Shown one piece after another: positions 16,563-25,575 of a DNA stretch of 64,000 nt. The notes beneath the pieces were generated by a model that was not told the DNA's origin, made no database searches, and saw nothing but the letters and a program-made list of their open reading frames with translations. The translations under genes were made by a program, and so were the position numbers. Within the stretch, counting starts at the first letter, position 1. Every line of letters begins with the position of its first letter. The stretch is from NCBI GenBank assembly GCA_963837155.1, contig CAWIMB010000001.1, forward strand, positions 372,001-436,000. Reading direction: 5' to 3'. This DNA is from DASQHW01 sp963837155. Lineage in GTDB: Bacteria > Actinomycetota > Acidimicrobiia > IMCC26256 > PALSA-610.

Positions 16563-17511
16563 ACTGGCTGCAGGCCACGCGCCACGGTTGTAGATCAAGG
16601 CCGGGATACCGCACGGCGGTCGCGTCCAGCAGCGCATCGTTCCAGATGTCGTGACCAGGAGGCGGGAACCCGAACAGCTGCAGGTCGCGCGGTGTGGACC
16701 TCTCGACGAACTCGACCCAGCCGGGATGGTTCGCGCGTGACTGCATCGAGTGATAGCCGATCCAGTCCTGGCCGGCGACCTTGAAGCTGATGTTCAACAA
16801 GAACCGTGCGCCGCTTGGCTCCGTGAGATCGACCGCGCGATGGAACACGTCCGGCCGGTACGCGAGCAGTGAGCCGCGTTGTCCGGGCGCACCACGTTCT
16901 CGCGCGTAGAGCTCCGGCGCGCCGTCAGGCTCGAACACCTCGTTGACCGACCGGTGCGCACCGTCGCGTTGCGGTACGAGGTGCGTGGGAGCGGTGCCGG
17001 CATCGACGTCGGAGAGATACAGGAACGTCTCGACGTGCCACCACGGCGGTTCCATGCGAGGCGGTAGGAACGAGTGGTTGCGGTCGGTGTGCAGCGGCTG
17101 TTCGTAGTTTGCGTCACCGGTGTACTTGGCGGTGATCTGCGCTTGGTAGAGCCGGAGATCGGTCGTCTCGAGCGCCCGCTCGACAAAGTCGACGACGGCC
17201 GCGTGCACGACGAGCCGGTTGAGTGCGCCCGTCCCGTAGAACGGGAACTCTCGGCCCCATCGATGCTGTTCGGGACGGAAGGCGGGACCGGTGTCCGGCA
17301 ACGGCGGGTAGCCACGCCGAAGCTCCTCAGTGGTCCGCCCCGGCGGCCACGACGCCCGCGGATCTTCGTGATAACGCCGCGGTGTCGGAAAGACCTTGTA
17401 TACGTCACCGAGCGCGCCATCCACCTCGTCGCGCCCGACGAGTCCGTCGATCAAGACCCAGCCGTCGTCGCGCCACGCCGCGACCTCGTCATCACGGGCG
17501 CGTCGTGACAC
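16558..17511 (-). CDS. Phytanoyl-CoA dioxygenase (PhyH) family protein
   Basis: A 317-residue Fe(II)/2-oxoglutarate dioxygenase of the PhyH family. The iron facial triad is visible as H-x-D in PLHTDRNH (about residue 141) and the distal His in RPDVFHRAVDL, with Arg downstream (SGARFLLNISF) to bind 2-oxoglutarate. Family members hydroxylate fatty acyl-CoAs, halogenated or secondary metabolites, so the substrate is open. The gene is alone on its strand, followed 13 bases on by the esterase gene in the same direction. One of four 2OG-oxygenase genes in this window. Confidence 0.82.
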   Translation of the reverse strand: MSRRARDDEVAAWRDDGWVLIDGLVGRDEVDGALGDVYKVFPTPRRYHEDPRASWPPGRTTEELRRGYPPLPDTGPAFRPEQHRWGREFPFYGTGALNRLVVHAAVVDFVERALETTDLRLYQAQITAKYTGDANYEQPLHTDRNHSFLPPRMEPPWWHVETFLYLSDVDAGTAPTHLVPQRDGAHRSVNEVFEPDGAPELYARERGAPGQRGSLLAYRPDVFHRAVDLTEPSGARFLLNISFKVAGQDWIGYHSMQSRANHPGWVEFVERSTPRDLQLFGFPPPGHDIWNDALLDATAVRYPGLDLQPWRVACSQS

Positions 17512-17524
17512 GGTCGAACGCGAC

Positions 17525-18385
17525 TTACTGCGCCGCCGCGGACAATCCGAGTGTCCAGTAGAGGAAGTTCGTCGTCTGGTTGATGATCTCGTCGTGGTAC
17601 TGGGCGTACGGCACGTGGCCCGCGCCCTGGAACGACGTCAGGAACGCGTAGATCCCTGCGTTCTGCGCGTTGTTGACGGTGTTCACGGCCCACTGGTAGG
17701 GCACGGTCGTGTCGCTCGTGCCGTGGAGCAGGAAGAGCGGCGCGTCGCCGGGAGTGAGCGGCGGAGCGATGAGCTGCGCGCCCGACAGCGACACTGCAGC
17801 CCTCACGGCCGCGCTCGGGTCCTCACTGGAGCCGAGGCTGACGTCGATGGCAGTGATCGCACCCGCCGATGAGCCACCAATCGCGATCCGGTTCGGGTCG
17901 ATCTTGTAGGTACTCGCGTGCGTGCGCACGAACCGCACCGCCGACTGCGCGTCCGCCGTCGCTTCGTGGATCGCCGCCACGCAGTTCGCGCCGCCCGATT
18001 GCGCCGAACAGCCACCGGGCTCGAGCCGGTAGTTGATCGAGAAGTTGACAAAGCCCTTCTTCGAGAAGTTGTTCGACTCGTCGACGAGCTCGCCCGACGT
18101 CTTGTCGCCGCCCGAGAACGAGCCGCCGTGTACCCAGATGATCGCGGGCCGGCTGGTCACCGTGTCGCCGGTCGGCTCGTACTTGTCCATCGTGAGCGTC
18201 ACCGTTTGGCCCGAGACGTTCTGCGCACTGCCGTAAGTGATGTCCGCCGTCTTCGTGACGTTCGTGAAGATCTGGTCGCGGTAACGCAGCGGTGCGGTAC
18301 CTCCGGGACTCACGAGCGGGAGATCGCATCCGGACGCGACGAGCGCGACGACGGCAACGGTGGCAAGGAGAACGAAACGGCGCAT
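17525..18385 (-). CDS. Secreted lipoprotein alpha/beta hydrolase (carboxylesterase/lipase)
   Basis: A 286-residue esterase exported as a lipoprotein: the signal segment VLLATVAVVALVASGC has a lipobox ending in Cys. The catalytic core shows the HGGSFSGG oxyanion-hole motif of the hormone-sensitive lipase/carboxylesterase type, the nucleophile elbow GGSSAG, and the late GAGHVPY His. Two Cys around residue 140 may form a disulfide. It would hydrolyse esters outside the membrane. ATG 18385 was chosen because the signal peptide starts there; 18397 is an alternative. Confidence 0.85.
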   Translation of the reverse strand: MRRFVLLATVAVVALVASGCDLPLVSPGGTAPLRYRDQIFTNVTKTADITYGSAQNVSGQTVTLTMDKYEPTGDTVTSRPAIIWVHGGSFSGGDKTSGELVDESNNFSKKGFVNFSINYRLEPGGCSAQSGGANCVAAIHEATADAQSAVRFVRTHASTYKIDPNRIAIGGSSAGAITAIDVSLGSSEDPSAAVRAAVSLSGAQLIAPPLTPGDAPLFLLHGTSDTTVPYQWAVNTVNNAQNAGIYAFLTSFQGAGHVPYAQYHDEIINQTTNFLYWTLGLSAAAQ

Positions 18386-18435
18386 GACCTGCACCATAGC
18401 CAGCACCGAGCCGGGAGCGCCGGGCGCCTCCTGCC

Positions 18436-18774
18436 CTACCAGTGCACTTCTGTCACCCGACCCTCGCTGATCATCACGCTGCACATCGCGCCTGCGTCGG
18501 TACCGAGCAGCGTGTAGTCGCCGACCGGAACCGCCGGGAACACACCTGCGTAAACCGATCCTTCCGGCAACTGGCGCTCGCGCACTTCCGTGTGCACGAA
18601 CGCCGTCGTTTCGCCGCGCCGCGCCAACTCGATCTCCACGCCCGCCAACGCGGCGGGCGTGTGGACCAAGAGCGCGCCGACATCGTCACCGATGTCGAGC
18701 ACGACGGTGCCGTGCCCGCTCGGCGGCAACGCGTGCTCGTGCGCGTGCCCATGATCGTGCTGGTGGCCGTTCAT
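18436..18774 (-). CDS. Conserved His-rich actinobacterial protein
   Basis: A 112-residue protein opening with MNGHQHDHGHAHEH, a metal-binding-like His cluster, followed by a beta-rich domain (VVLDIGDDVGALLVHTPAAL, PVGDYTLLG). I recognise the pattern from actinobacterial proteins often labelled phospholipase without evidence. The ATG overlaps the stop of the DUF4331 gene (ATGA), so it is the last gene of the Tat protein-DUF4331 operon. A metal-binding role is inferred from the His cluster alone. Confidence 0.6.
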   Translation of the reverse strand: MNGHQHDHGHAHEHALPPSGHGTVVLDIGDDVGALLVHTPAALAGVEIELARRGETTAFVHTEVRERQLPEGSVYAGVFPAVPVGDYTLLGTDAGAMCSVMISEGRVTEVHW

Positions 18775-20213
18775 GCCGCGGGGATGTCGAAGCCGCTGAA
18801 CGGATGACCGAGATACGGGAACGCCGACAGGTAGTGCTCGGTCCCCCGCGCGTTCTGATCGGTGAGACCCGACGTGAGTCCCTGCGTGACTGCGCCCACC
18901 GCGCCATCGGGCGTGAACGTCGGGTCGACCAGCGGATAGACCGCACCGGCGATCGCGCGCAGCTCGATCGTCACCACGTCATCGGCGATCCGCCGTCCGT
19001 TCGGGAAGCCAGCTGCGTCGCCGGCAATCAACCCGAGATCGTTCGGAGCGGGAGAAGGCGGAATCGCCATGTTCAGCCGCAACAGGTCGGCCTGCGTCTT
19101 TCCGGTGTAGTTCTGGAACGGAAGAAGCCCGGGCGGGATACCGGTCAGCAGGATCGCGGCGAGGTCCGCACGCGGCTTGCGGGAGTCGACGAGCTTCTTC
19201 AGGTTCGGGAACGCGGTCGGGTAAAGCACCGGGAGCAGCTTCGCGAGCTCCGGGTGCAGCACGCCGTCGGCGTACTCGCTGTCGTTCGTGGGCGGATCCG
19301 CGTTCCAGTCGTCTTTGCGCTCCATCGGTACCAGGACTTCGTTGAACAACGGGTTGCCGAGACGCGATACCTGCGTCCACGGTCCGACGTTCGCCGGTTT
19401 CCGCGGGCCGCTCGCGTGCCGGAACCGAACGCGCTGCCGCGCGGCCGTGGTCCAGACGCCGAGCACCGAGAACGGGCTCGCAACATCGGTCGGGTGGATG
19501 CCGTCGCGGGTCAGCTGCGTCTTCGGCAACTGCAACGCGATCGTGTGCACGTTGAGCTCTTTGGTCGCATTGACTGCGGCCGCGCTGCTCATCGGCAGCA
19601 CATGCAACTGCTGAATCGGGCGCAACGCACCGAGGTCGAAGATCGAGCCGAGGTCGACGTAGAAGCCCTCGGCGCGTTGACCCGCGAACACTTTGCCGCC
19701 GCCGGGCAAGGCGCGGATCGCCGAGTTGGCCAGGCCCGAGTAGTTGGGAGTGGACCGCGGGCCGACGTTGCACGGCGGGCACGGCACGTCGGTGGCGAGC
19801 ACCGTGCGCTTCCCGTGAGCAGAGTCGCGGTGCTCGCCGCGACTGCCGACCTTGCGGTCCCAGTCGATGCGCGTGACCGTGTAGAACTGCCGTCGGTTCC
19901 ATGTCGTCGCGTTGAGCGACGTGATCGGGCCGACGTTGTACAAGAACGTGCCGCCGACCTCGATGACCGTTTTGAACCGGAACTCGAAGGAGATGTCGAC
20001 GTGGGCGTCGGCGTCGTTGTCGATGTGGATCTCGTACAGCACGTCGTCGCCGAACTCATAGAAGTTCGGGCCGCCGGCCGGTCCCTGCAACGGGACGTAG
20101 TTCGCGATCAGCGTGACAGTGTCGGGCGCGTCCGGGCTGACGAACGCGTACAGGTCGGTGCTGTCGGCGACCGGATCCTTTGAGATCTCCGGCGCCTCGC
20201 GGTGAGATGACAT
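18771..20213 (-). CDS. DUF4331 domain-containing protein
   Basis: A 480-residue protein starting MSSHREAPEISKDPVADSTDLYAFVSPD, the DUF4331 opening. Further family segments are FYEFGDDVLYEIHIDNDAD, the CPPCNVGPRSTPNY loop, GQRAEGFYVDLG and FPNGRRIADDVVTIELRAI. Function is unknown; many members are large extracellular proteins in beta-rich folds. No signal peptide is visible. ATG 20213 has a GAGAGG site. It lies 16 bases after a small Tat-signal protein and overlaps the His-rich gene, so the three form an operon and may assemble together. Confidence 0.82.
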   Translation of the reverse strand: MSSHREAPEISKDPVADSTDLYAFVSPDAPDTVTLIANYVPLQGPAGGPNFYEFGDDVLYEIHIDNDADAHVDISFEFRFKTVIEVGGTFLYNVGPITSLNATTWNRRQFYTVTRIDWDRKVGSRGEHRDSAHGKRTVLATDVPCPPCNVGPRSTPNYSGLANSAIRALPGGGKVFAGQRAEGFYVDLGSIFDLGALRPIQQLHVLPMSSAAAVNATKELNVHTIALQLPKTQLTRDGIHPTDVASPFSVLGVWTTAARQRVRFRHASGPRKPANVGPWTQVSRLGNPLFNEVLVPMERKDDWNADPPTNDSEYADGVLHPELAKLLPVLYPTAFPNLKKLVDSRKPRADLAAILLTGIPPGLLPFQNYTGKTQADLLRLNMAIPPSPAPNDLGLIAGDAAGFPNGRRIADDVVTIELRAIAGAVYPLVDPTFTPDGAVGAVTQGLTSGLTDQNARGTEHYLSAFPYLGHPFSGFDIPAA

Positions 20214-20229
20214 TCGAACCTCTCTCGGG

Positions 20230-20511
20230 TCAGCGCGTCGCGTGGAAGAGCGACGCGGCGAGGCGACGATCCTTGATCGTGATCTCCTTCTCGCCCACGT
20301 AGAGCGAGACGAGACCCTTGCGCACGTCACGTACGTGTGCGATCACAGGCACGTCGACACTGCTGTCGTCAGGGAGGCGGCGCACGACGTCGTCCGGATC
20401 TTGCTTCGTCAGCGCGTGCGCAGCACCGGCCGGCACAGCAGCCGCGACGCCGGCTGCGGCCGCAACTGCCGACGATCGCTTGAGAAATTGCCGTCGACTC
20501 GTCGGTTCCAT
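20230..20511 (-). CDS. Small Tat-exported protein
   Basis: A 93-residue protein beginning MEPTSRRQFLKRSSAV, a twin-arginine signal (SRRQFLKR) followed by an Ala-rich hydrophobic stretch ending AGAAHA. The mature part is only about 60 residues (DVPVIAHVRDVRKGLVSLYVGEKEITIKDRRLAASL). ATG 20511 has a GGAGG site 6 bases upstream. Tat export suggests it folds before export, perhaps with a cofactor or partner. It is the first gene of the DUF4331 operon. Not otherwise recognised. Confidence 0.65.
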   Translation of the reverse strand: MEPTSRRQFLKRSSAVAAAAGVAAAVPAGAAHALTKQDPDDVVRRLPDDSSVDVPVIAHVRDVRKGLVSLYVGEKEITIKDRRLAASLFHATR

Positions 20512-20641
20512 GTGTTCCTCCGTCATGAGGTGTGCGATGAACGTGCGCCGGGTCTTCGTTGCTGCATCGCGCCACGGATGAGGTGGCATCCGGGAAACCG
20601 ATCAGATGCGAATACCTCGCAATTGCAGGTAGACCGGCACC

Positions 20642-21637
20642 GTGCGTGTCCCCGTCATCGACGTCGCGCCCTTCGTCACCGGCCGCGGTGACGAACGAGT
20701 CGCCGCCGCGGAGATCGATGTCGCGTGCCGGGAGATCGGGTTCTTCTCGATCGTCGGCCACGGTGTGGACGCGTCACTCCGAGCCCGTCTCGACGTGCTC
20801 GCGCGAGAGTTCTTCGCGCTCGACGAGCGGGAGAAGGCCGAGATCGGCATGGCGCGGGGCGGGCGCGCGTGGCGCGGGTGGTTCCCCGTGGGTGGCGAGC
20901 TCACCTCGGGCATCCCGGATCAGAAGGAAGGCATTTACTTCGGCCGCGAGCTCGGCCCGGACGACGCGCGCGTCCGCGCCGGCATGCCACTGCATGGGCC
21001 CAACCTCTTCCCACGCCGGCCGGACACTCTGCGCAATACGGTGCTCGAGTACCTCGACGCGCTCACCGGCGTCGGCCACGCGGTCATGCGCGGCATTGCG
21101 CTCGCGCTCGGACTTGCCGCCGATTGGTTTGCACAGGAGCTGACGGCCGATCCGACGATCTTGTTCCGGATCTTTCACTATCCGCCGGTTGCGAACACGT
21201 CGACCGATACCAGCGACGATGCGTGGGGCGTGCGCGAGCACACCGACTACGGGCTGCTCACGATCTTGTTGCAGGACGGCACCGGCGGGCTGTCGGTGCG
21301 GTCGCGGGCAGGATGGGTCGACGTTCCGCCCGCCGGGGACGCGTTCGTCTGCAACATCGGGGACATGCTCGAGCGGATGACCGGCGGCCGCTATCGCTCG
21401 ACGCCGCACCGCGTGCGCAACACGAGCGATCGCGCCCGCCTTTCGTTCCCGTTCTTCTTCGATCCGGCATGGGACGCCGCGGTCCGCCCCGTGCCCGCGA
21501 TCGGCACCGGCCCGTCGTCGTCGCCGGAGCCGCGCTGGGACGGCGCGAGCGTGCACGACCTCACCGGCACCTATGGCGACTACCTGCTGGCGAAAGTGTC
21601 GAAGGTGTTCCCGGCACTCGGCGTCGACGTCCTCTAA
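20642..21637 (+). CDS. Isopenicillin N synthase-family 2OG-Fe(II) oxygenase
   Basis: A 331-residue non-haem iron oxygenase. The N-terminal DIOX_N part is VPVIDVAPFVTG and IGFFSIVGHGVD; the core has iron ligands in VREHTDYGLLT (H-x-D) and in STPHRVRN, and the R-x-S pair (RARLSFPFFF) that binds 2-oxoglutarate. Members include gibberellin oxidases and ethylene-forming enzymes, so the substrate is undetermined. It is divergent from the Tat protein gene. A 12-base-stem hairpin shared with 61331 follows the stop. Start GTG 20642. Confidence 0.85.
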   Translation: MRVPVIDVAPFVTGRGDERVAAAEIDVACREIGFFSIVGHGVDASLRARLDVLAREFFALDEREKAEIGMARGGRAWRGWFPVGGELTSGIPDQKEGIYFGRELGPDDARVRAGMPLHGPNLFPRRPDTLRNTVLEYLDALTGVGHAVMRGIALALGLAADWFAQELTADPTILFRIFHYPPVANTSTDTSDDAWGVREHTDYGLLTILLQDGTGGLSVRSRAGWVDVPPAGDAFVCNIGDMLERMTGGRYRSTPHRVRNTSDRARLSFPFFFDPAWDAAVRPVPAIGTGPSSSPEPRWDGASVHDLTGTYGDYLLAKVSKVFPALGVDVL

Positions 21638-21639
21638 CC

Positions 21640-21684
21640 ACGAGTCACACAGACCGGCGGAAACGCGTCAGTTGTGTGACTCGT
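21640..21684. repeat. Long-stem inverted repeat ACGAGTCACACA, copy 1
   Basis: ACGAGTCACACA (21640-21651) and its exact complement (21673-21684) flank a 21-base loop. The same 12-base arms with a similar loop recur at 61331-61376. Both copies lie just downstream of a 2OG-Fe(II) oxygenase gene. It could end transcription or be a dispersed extragenic palindrome. Confidence 0.7.
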
Positions 21685-21708
21685 TGATGGATCGGGCATT
21701 GTCGCGCC

Positions 21709-23094
21709 GTGACTTCGTGGCTGTTGCCTGATCAGCCGTTCAATTCACTCGAGGCGTACGTCGCCGCCGGCGGCGGCCAAGCACTGGCGCTCGCGCGCGA
21801 ACGGGGCCCCGAGTGGACGCTCGATCAGCTCGACCGCTCGGGGCTGCGCGGCCGCGGCGGCGCAGGATTTCCGACCGGGCGCAAGTGGCGATCGGTGTTC
21901 GACAGCGGTCCGGAGCTGGGAGACCACTTTGCGGTCGTGAACGGCGCCGAAGGCGAGCCCGGGACCTTCAAGGACCGGCCGCTGATGCGCGCGAATCCTT
22001 ACCAGGTCATCGAGGGGCTCTCCGTCGCCGCGACCGTTGTCGGCGCGCGCGACGCCTTCGTCGCCGTCAAGGCGTCGTTCACGCGAGAGATCGCCGCCTT
22101 GGAACGGGCCCTGCGCGAGATGGCGGAAGCCGACCTGCTGTGCGACGCGCCGATCACGTTGATCGGCGGCCCGGAGGAGTACCTCTTCGGCGAGGAGAAG
22201 GCACTCCTCGAGGTCATCGAGGGCAACGACCCGCTGCCGCGCTGGCTGCCGCCGTATCTGCACGGACTGTTCGCAACAACACCCCAAGAGGGTTGGGGCA
22301 CAGGCAACACGCCGACCGAGGATCCCAACCTCATTGGATCCAATCCCACGCTCGTGAGCAACGCGGAAACGCTCGCCAACGTGCCGCTGATCCTGAGTCG
22401 CGGCGCCGAGTGGTTCCGCAGCATCGGCACCCACGAGACGCCGGGCCCGCTGCTCTGCTCGGTCGTCGGCGACGTCGAGCACGCGGGTTACGCGGAGATC
22501 GCGCCCGGTATGACGTTGCGCGACGTGATCGACCAAATCGGCGGTGGCGTGCGTGGCGGCGGCGCCGTCAAGGCGGTCCTGTCGGGCGTGTCGAATCCGG
22601 TACTGACTGACAAGGACCTCGACGCGCCCGTGAGCTACGAAGGACTCGACGCCGCGGGCGGTGGGCTCGGCTCCGCGGGATTCATCGTCTACGACGAGAC
22701 CCGCAGCATGCTGTCGGTTGCGCGGATGGTCTCGCGGTTCTTGTACGTCGAGTCTTGCGGGCAGTGCCGGTCCTGCAAGTTCGGCTGCGGAGAGATCACC
22801 CGTCGCCTCGACAAGATCGCGGAGGCTCGCGGCGAGGCCCTGGACTTCGAGGTGATCGGCGAGCGTCTGCGCGACGTCACGAGTCAGACCCGTTGCTTCC
22901 TCGCCGAGGAAGAGCAGCGCGTGATCTCGAGCCTCTTGGTGAAGTTTCCGGAGGACTTCGTCACCGAGCTGGAAGACGCGCCCCCGGTGGAGACGCTGCC
23001 TGTCCCCAAGCTTGTCGACATCCATGACGGCGTCGCGGTGTACGACGAGCGCCAGCAGCGCAAGCAACCAGACTGGACCTTTACCGCGGCGTGA
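21709..23094 (+). CDS. NuoF-like NADH-binding flavoprotein subunit, orphan
   Basis: A 461-residue protein of the NADH dehydrogenase 51-kDa/HoxF/FdsB family. The FMN and NADH sites are GLRGRGGAGFPTGRKW and NGAEGEPGTFKDR; the [4Fe-4S] ligands are in ESCGQCRSCKFGC and TRCFLAEEEQ. These proteins take electrons from NADH through FMN to an iron-sulfur chain. No NuoE, NuoG or hydrogenase gene is nearby, so it is not part of a visible complex I. It may act with a distant ferredoxin-like partner. GTG start at 21709. The C-terminal 60 residues are unlike the usual family end. Confidence 0.82.
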   Translation: MTSWLLPDQPFNSLEAYVAAGGGQALALARERGPEWTLDQLDRSGLRGRGGAGFPTGRKWRSVFDSGPELGDHFAVVNGAEGEPGTFKDRPLMRANPYQVIEGLSVAATVVGARDAFVAVKASFTREIAALERALREMAEADLLCDAPITLIGGPEEYLFGEEKALLEVIEGNDPLPRWLPPYLHGLFATTPQEGWGTGNTPTEDPNLIGSNPTLVSNAETLANVPLILSRGAEWFRSIGTHETPGPLLCSVVGDVEHAGYAEIAPGMTLRDVIDQIGGGVRGGGAVKAVLSGVSNPVLTDKDLDAPVSYEGLDAAGGGLGSAGFIVYDETRSMLSVARMVSRFLYVESCGQCRSCKFGCGEITRRLDKIAEARGEALDFEVIGERLRDVTSQTRCFLAEEEQRVISSLLVKFPEDFVTELEDAPPVETLPVPKLVDIHDGVAVYDERQQRKQPDWTFTAA

Positions 23095-23122
23095 AAGACG
23101 CCAGGATCTGGGTTGTCGTCGT

Positions 23123-23962
23123 ATGATGCGCCGGATGCGACGGCGCTGGCGTGCACGGAAGTACGAGGCCGAGGCCGGACCGCCCTTCGGGGAAGACGCA
23201 CCGCCGTGGGCAACCGAAGGTCCCGATCAATGGGCCCAGGAGTGGGCGCTGCCGCGGACGGACGGCCCGCTGGCGGCACGGCCGGCGACCGCGGTCGCAC
23301 CGACGATGCCCGCCCCGCTCGCACCCGAGCCCGCGGTGCCCACGCCGCCGCCCGCGCCACCGATCGACGTCTCGGCCGAGCTGATACGCGTGCTCGAGGT
23401 CGTCACGACGATGTGCGGTCACGTGATCGGATTCGTCGAGGCGGATCGCGAGGAGCGCCGGTTGACGATGCAGGCCGACCGCGAGGAGCGGCGCGCCATG
23501 ATCGAGGCCCTGACACTGTTGATCGGCCGGATCGGTGAGCAGCCTGCGATCGCTCCCCCACCCCGGGAACATGTGATCGGCGGATCGATGCCGGCCGGTC
23601 CCGAGATGGTCATCGACCTCCGCGAGCTCGAGACGGCGCGCGAAGTTTGCTGTCGTTTCGGCGATCAGTGGCTCGACGGCTTCGAGATCAGCGAGAAGGT
23701 CGAGGATGAGCTCGGCGTGCGCTACCGGCTCCGCCGTCGCACCGACGGTGCCGTGCTTCCGGAGCTCTTCGCTCCTGCGGACATCCGTCATGCCGATGCG
23801 GTCGACGCGACCAACACGTTCGACGAACTCAGCGCCACCGCGATTCAGCAGGGCAATTGGTCAGCGGCGCTGACGACACAGCCCGCACGTGAAGAGCCGG
23901 ACGAGAGCGACGTCCAGCCTGCCGACCGCGAGGACGCGGACCACTCGGCGACTCCTCGCTGA
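23123..23962 (+). CDS. Coiled-coil protein with C-terminal CRFGD-x-W domain (paralogue of 56856)
   Basis: A 279-residue protein of unknown function. Order: basic N-terminus, Pro/Ala-rich stretch (about 45-80), predicted helical coiled coil (84-140) containing ADREERRAMIEALTLL, a linker, then a compact domain (about 175-223) with CCRFGDQWLDGFEISE, VRYRLRRR and VLPELF, then an acidic tail. The gene at 56856 has the same helical motif and the same C-terminal domain at the same residue positions. The domain is short and beta-rich, so an SH3-like fold is possible. No signal peptide. It follows the NuoF-like gene by 28 bases. Confidence 0.6.
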   Translation: MMRRMRRRWRARKYEAEAGPPFGEDAPPWATEGPDQWAQEWALPRTDGPLAARPATAVAPTMPAPLAPEPAVPTPPPAPPIDVSAELIRVLEVVTTMCGHVIGFVEADREERRLTMQADREERRAMIEALTLLIGRIGEQPAIAPPPREHVIGGSMPAGPEMVIDLRELETAREVCCRFGDQWLDGFEISEKVEDELGVRYRLRRRTDGAVLPELFAPADIRHADAVDATNTFDELSATAIQQGNWSAALTTQPAREEPDESDVQPADREDADHSATPR

Positions 23963-24121
23963 CGCCAGAATCGGCGGCTCGAGCGGGATCCGGGACAACG
24001 ATTCTGCGCACGCACAACGCGGCAGATCACTTCGGGCGGGTCAGCCCGACAAACACGTGCCGCGTGCAACCGCTACCCTTCCGAACCGGGTGCGAGCCGT
24101 GCGGCTGCCCAAGGGGGAATC

Positions 24122-25277
24122 ATGACACCGCGTGAGCGCGCCGGAGCAACGATCGCTCCGGCACTCGCCATTGCAGCCTTTGCGTCCCTTGGCGCAGGCG
24201 CGATCCATGCCGCCGCGATTGGCGTGCACAGCGAGCATCGTCAGGCCGTGATCGCGTTCGCGATTGTTGCGTTCGCGCAACTGGCGTGGGGAGTCGTCGC
24301 GTTCACGTGGTTCAACCGCGGGCACGCGTTGCCGCTCGTCGGCGCCTCGATCAACGTCGCCGCGTTCGCCGGCTGGGTAGTCGCGAAGACGAACGGCATT
24401 TCATTCATCGATGGGCTCGAGAAGTCCGAAAGTCCGCAGTTCGCGGGACGCGGCCGCGGCCACATTCGCGGTCATCGCGGTCGTCAGTGCGGTGCTCGCC
24501 GCGACCGTGTGGCGCGATGCTTCGCCATGGTTTCGCGCGGTGGCATTCGGAGCGATCCCGATCGCCACTGCCGTCGTCACGATCTTCGGCATGGTCGCGG
24601 CCGGAGCGCACACCCACGCGCACGGCACAGACACCCACTCGCACGCGGCCGCACCATCCGACGGCCAACCTGCCGCGGTCGTGCCACCCAAGCCGTACGA
24701 CCCGAAGCTGCCGATTGACTTGAGTGGCGTTCCGGGCGTCACGCCCCAACAGCAAGCGCACGCGGAGAACCTGATCGCGATCACGCTCGACCGGCTCCCG
24801 AAGTACGCCGACTACCACAAGGCCGAGCGCGACGGTTTCATCTCGATCGGTGACGCGGTGACGGGCGACGAGCACTTCGTCAAGTTGTCGTACTTCGACG
24901 ACAACCACGTCCTGAACCCCGACTATCCGGAGTCGCTCGTATACAAGCCTCAGCCGGACGGCAGCAAGAGGCTCGCCGCTGCGATGTACATGCTGAAGCC
25001 GGGCACCCGGCTCACCGACGCGCCCAAGGTTGGTGGCGCGTTGACGCAGTGGCACATCCACAACAATCTGTGCTTCACGTCCGAGGGCAGGGTCGCCAGC
25101 CTCCGGACGAACGACGGCCCCTGCCCCGCGGGACAGAATCCCGGCGTCGACTCGCCAATGATTCACGTGTGGATCGAGCCGCACCCGTGCGGCCCGTTCG
25201 CAGCGCTCGACGGTGTCGGCGCGGGGCAAATCCAGCCCGGCGAAGAGAAGCTCTGCGATCACGTGCACGGCGCCTGA
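24122..25277 (+). CDS. Membrane protein with C-terminal extracytoplasmic domain, frame broken near 24440
   Basis: The first part, from ATG 24122, has three hydrophobic segments (IAPALAIAAFASLGAGAIH, VIAFAIVAFAQLAWGVVAF, LVGASINVAAFAGWVVAK). Near 24440 the frame shifts and two more follow (ATFAVIAVVSAVLAATVW, FGAIPIATAVVTIFGMV). Then come a His-rich linker (HTHAHGTDTHSHA) and a soluble domain of about 200 residues with WHIHNNLCFTSEG, PMIHVWIEPHPCG and two Cys pairs. His and Cys residues suggest metal or haem binding but no family is recognised with certainty. The break inside a helical region suggests an indel. Confidence 0.55.
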
Positions 25278-25303
25278 TCGCGCGACCGACGTTCGATGTG
25301 AAG

Positions 25304-25330
25304 CCGGCGCGGCGCTTGCCGCGCCGGTTT
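25304..25330 (+). terminator. GC-rich stem-loop terminator
   Basis: CCGGCGCGGC (25304-25313), loop GCTT, GCCGCGCCGG (25318-25327), then TTT. It lies 27 bases after the membrane protein stop and probably ends that transcript. The rest of the 298-base gap up to 25576 shows no gene. Confidence 0.6.
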
Positions 25331-25575
25331 CGCGTCTCCTCGCGGCGCGTCCGATTCGTGATGGTTGTGCGCCGCGTCTTCGCGACGGCTGGTCCTCGCA
25401 CTCGCGTCGACGTGCGCGCGTCACGCGGCCAACGGACGCGGCGAAATTTGCCAGCCTGAACGTCGCATCCGTGCCCTCATGCGCGCTGTACGAGAAATGG
25501 TGCGCCCTTCGGGGAATTTCGCAGTGACGGGCGATTGAGAGACGGAAGTCGCGGGTAGCGCCGATTTTCGGGTGG

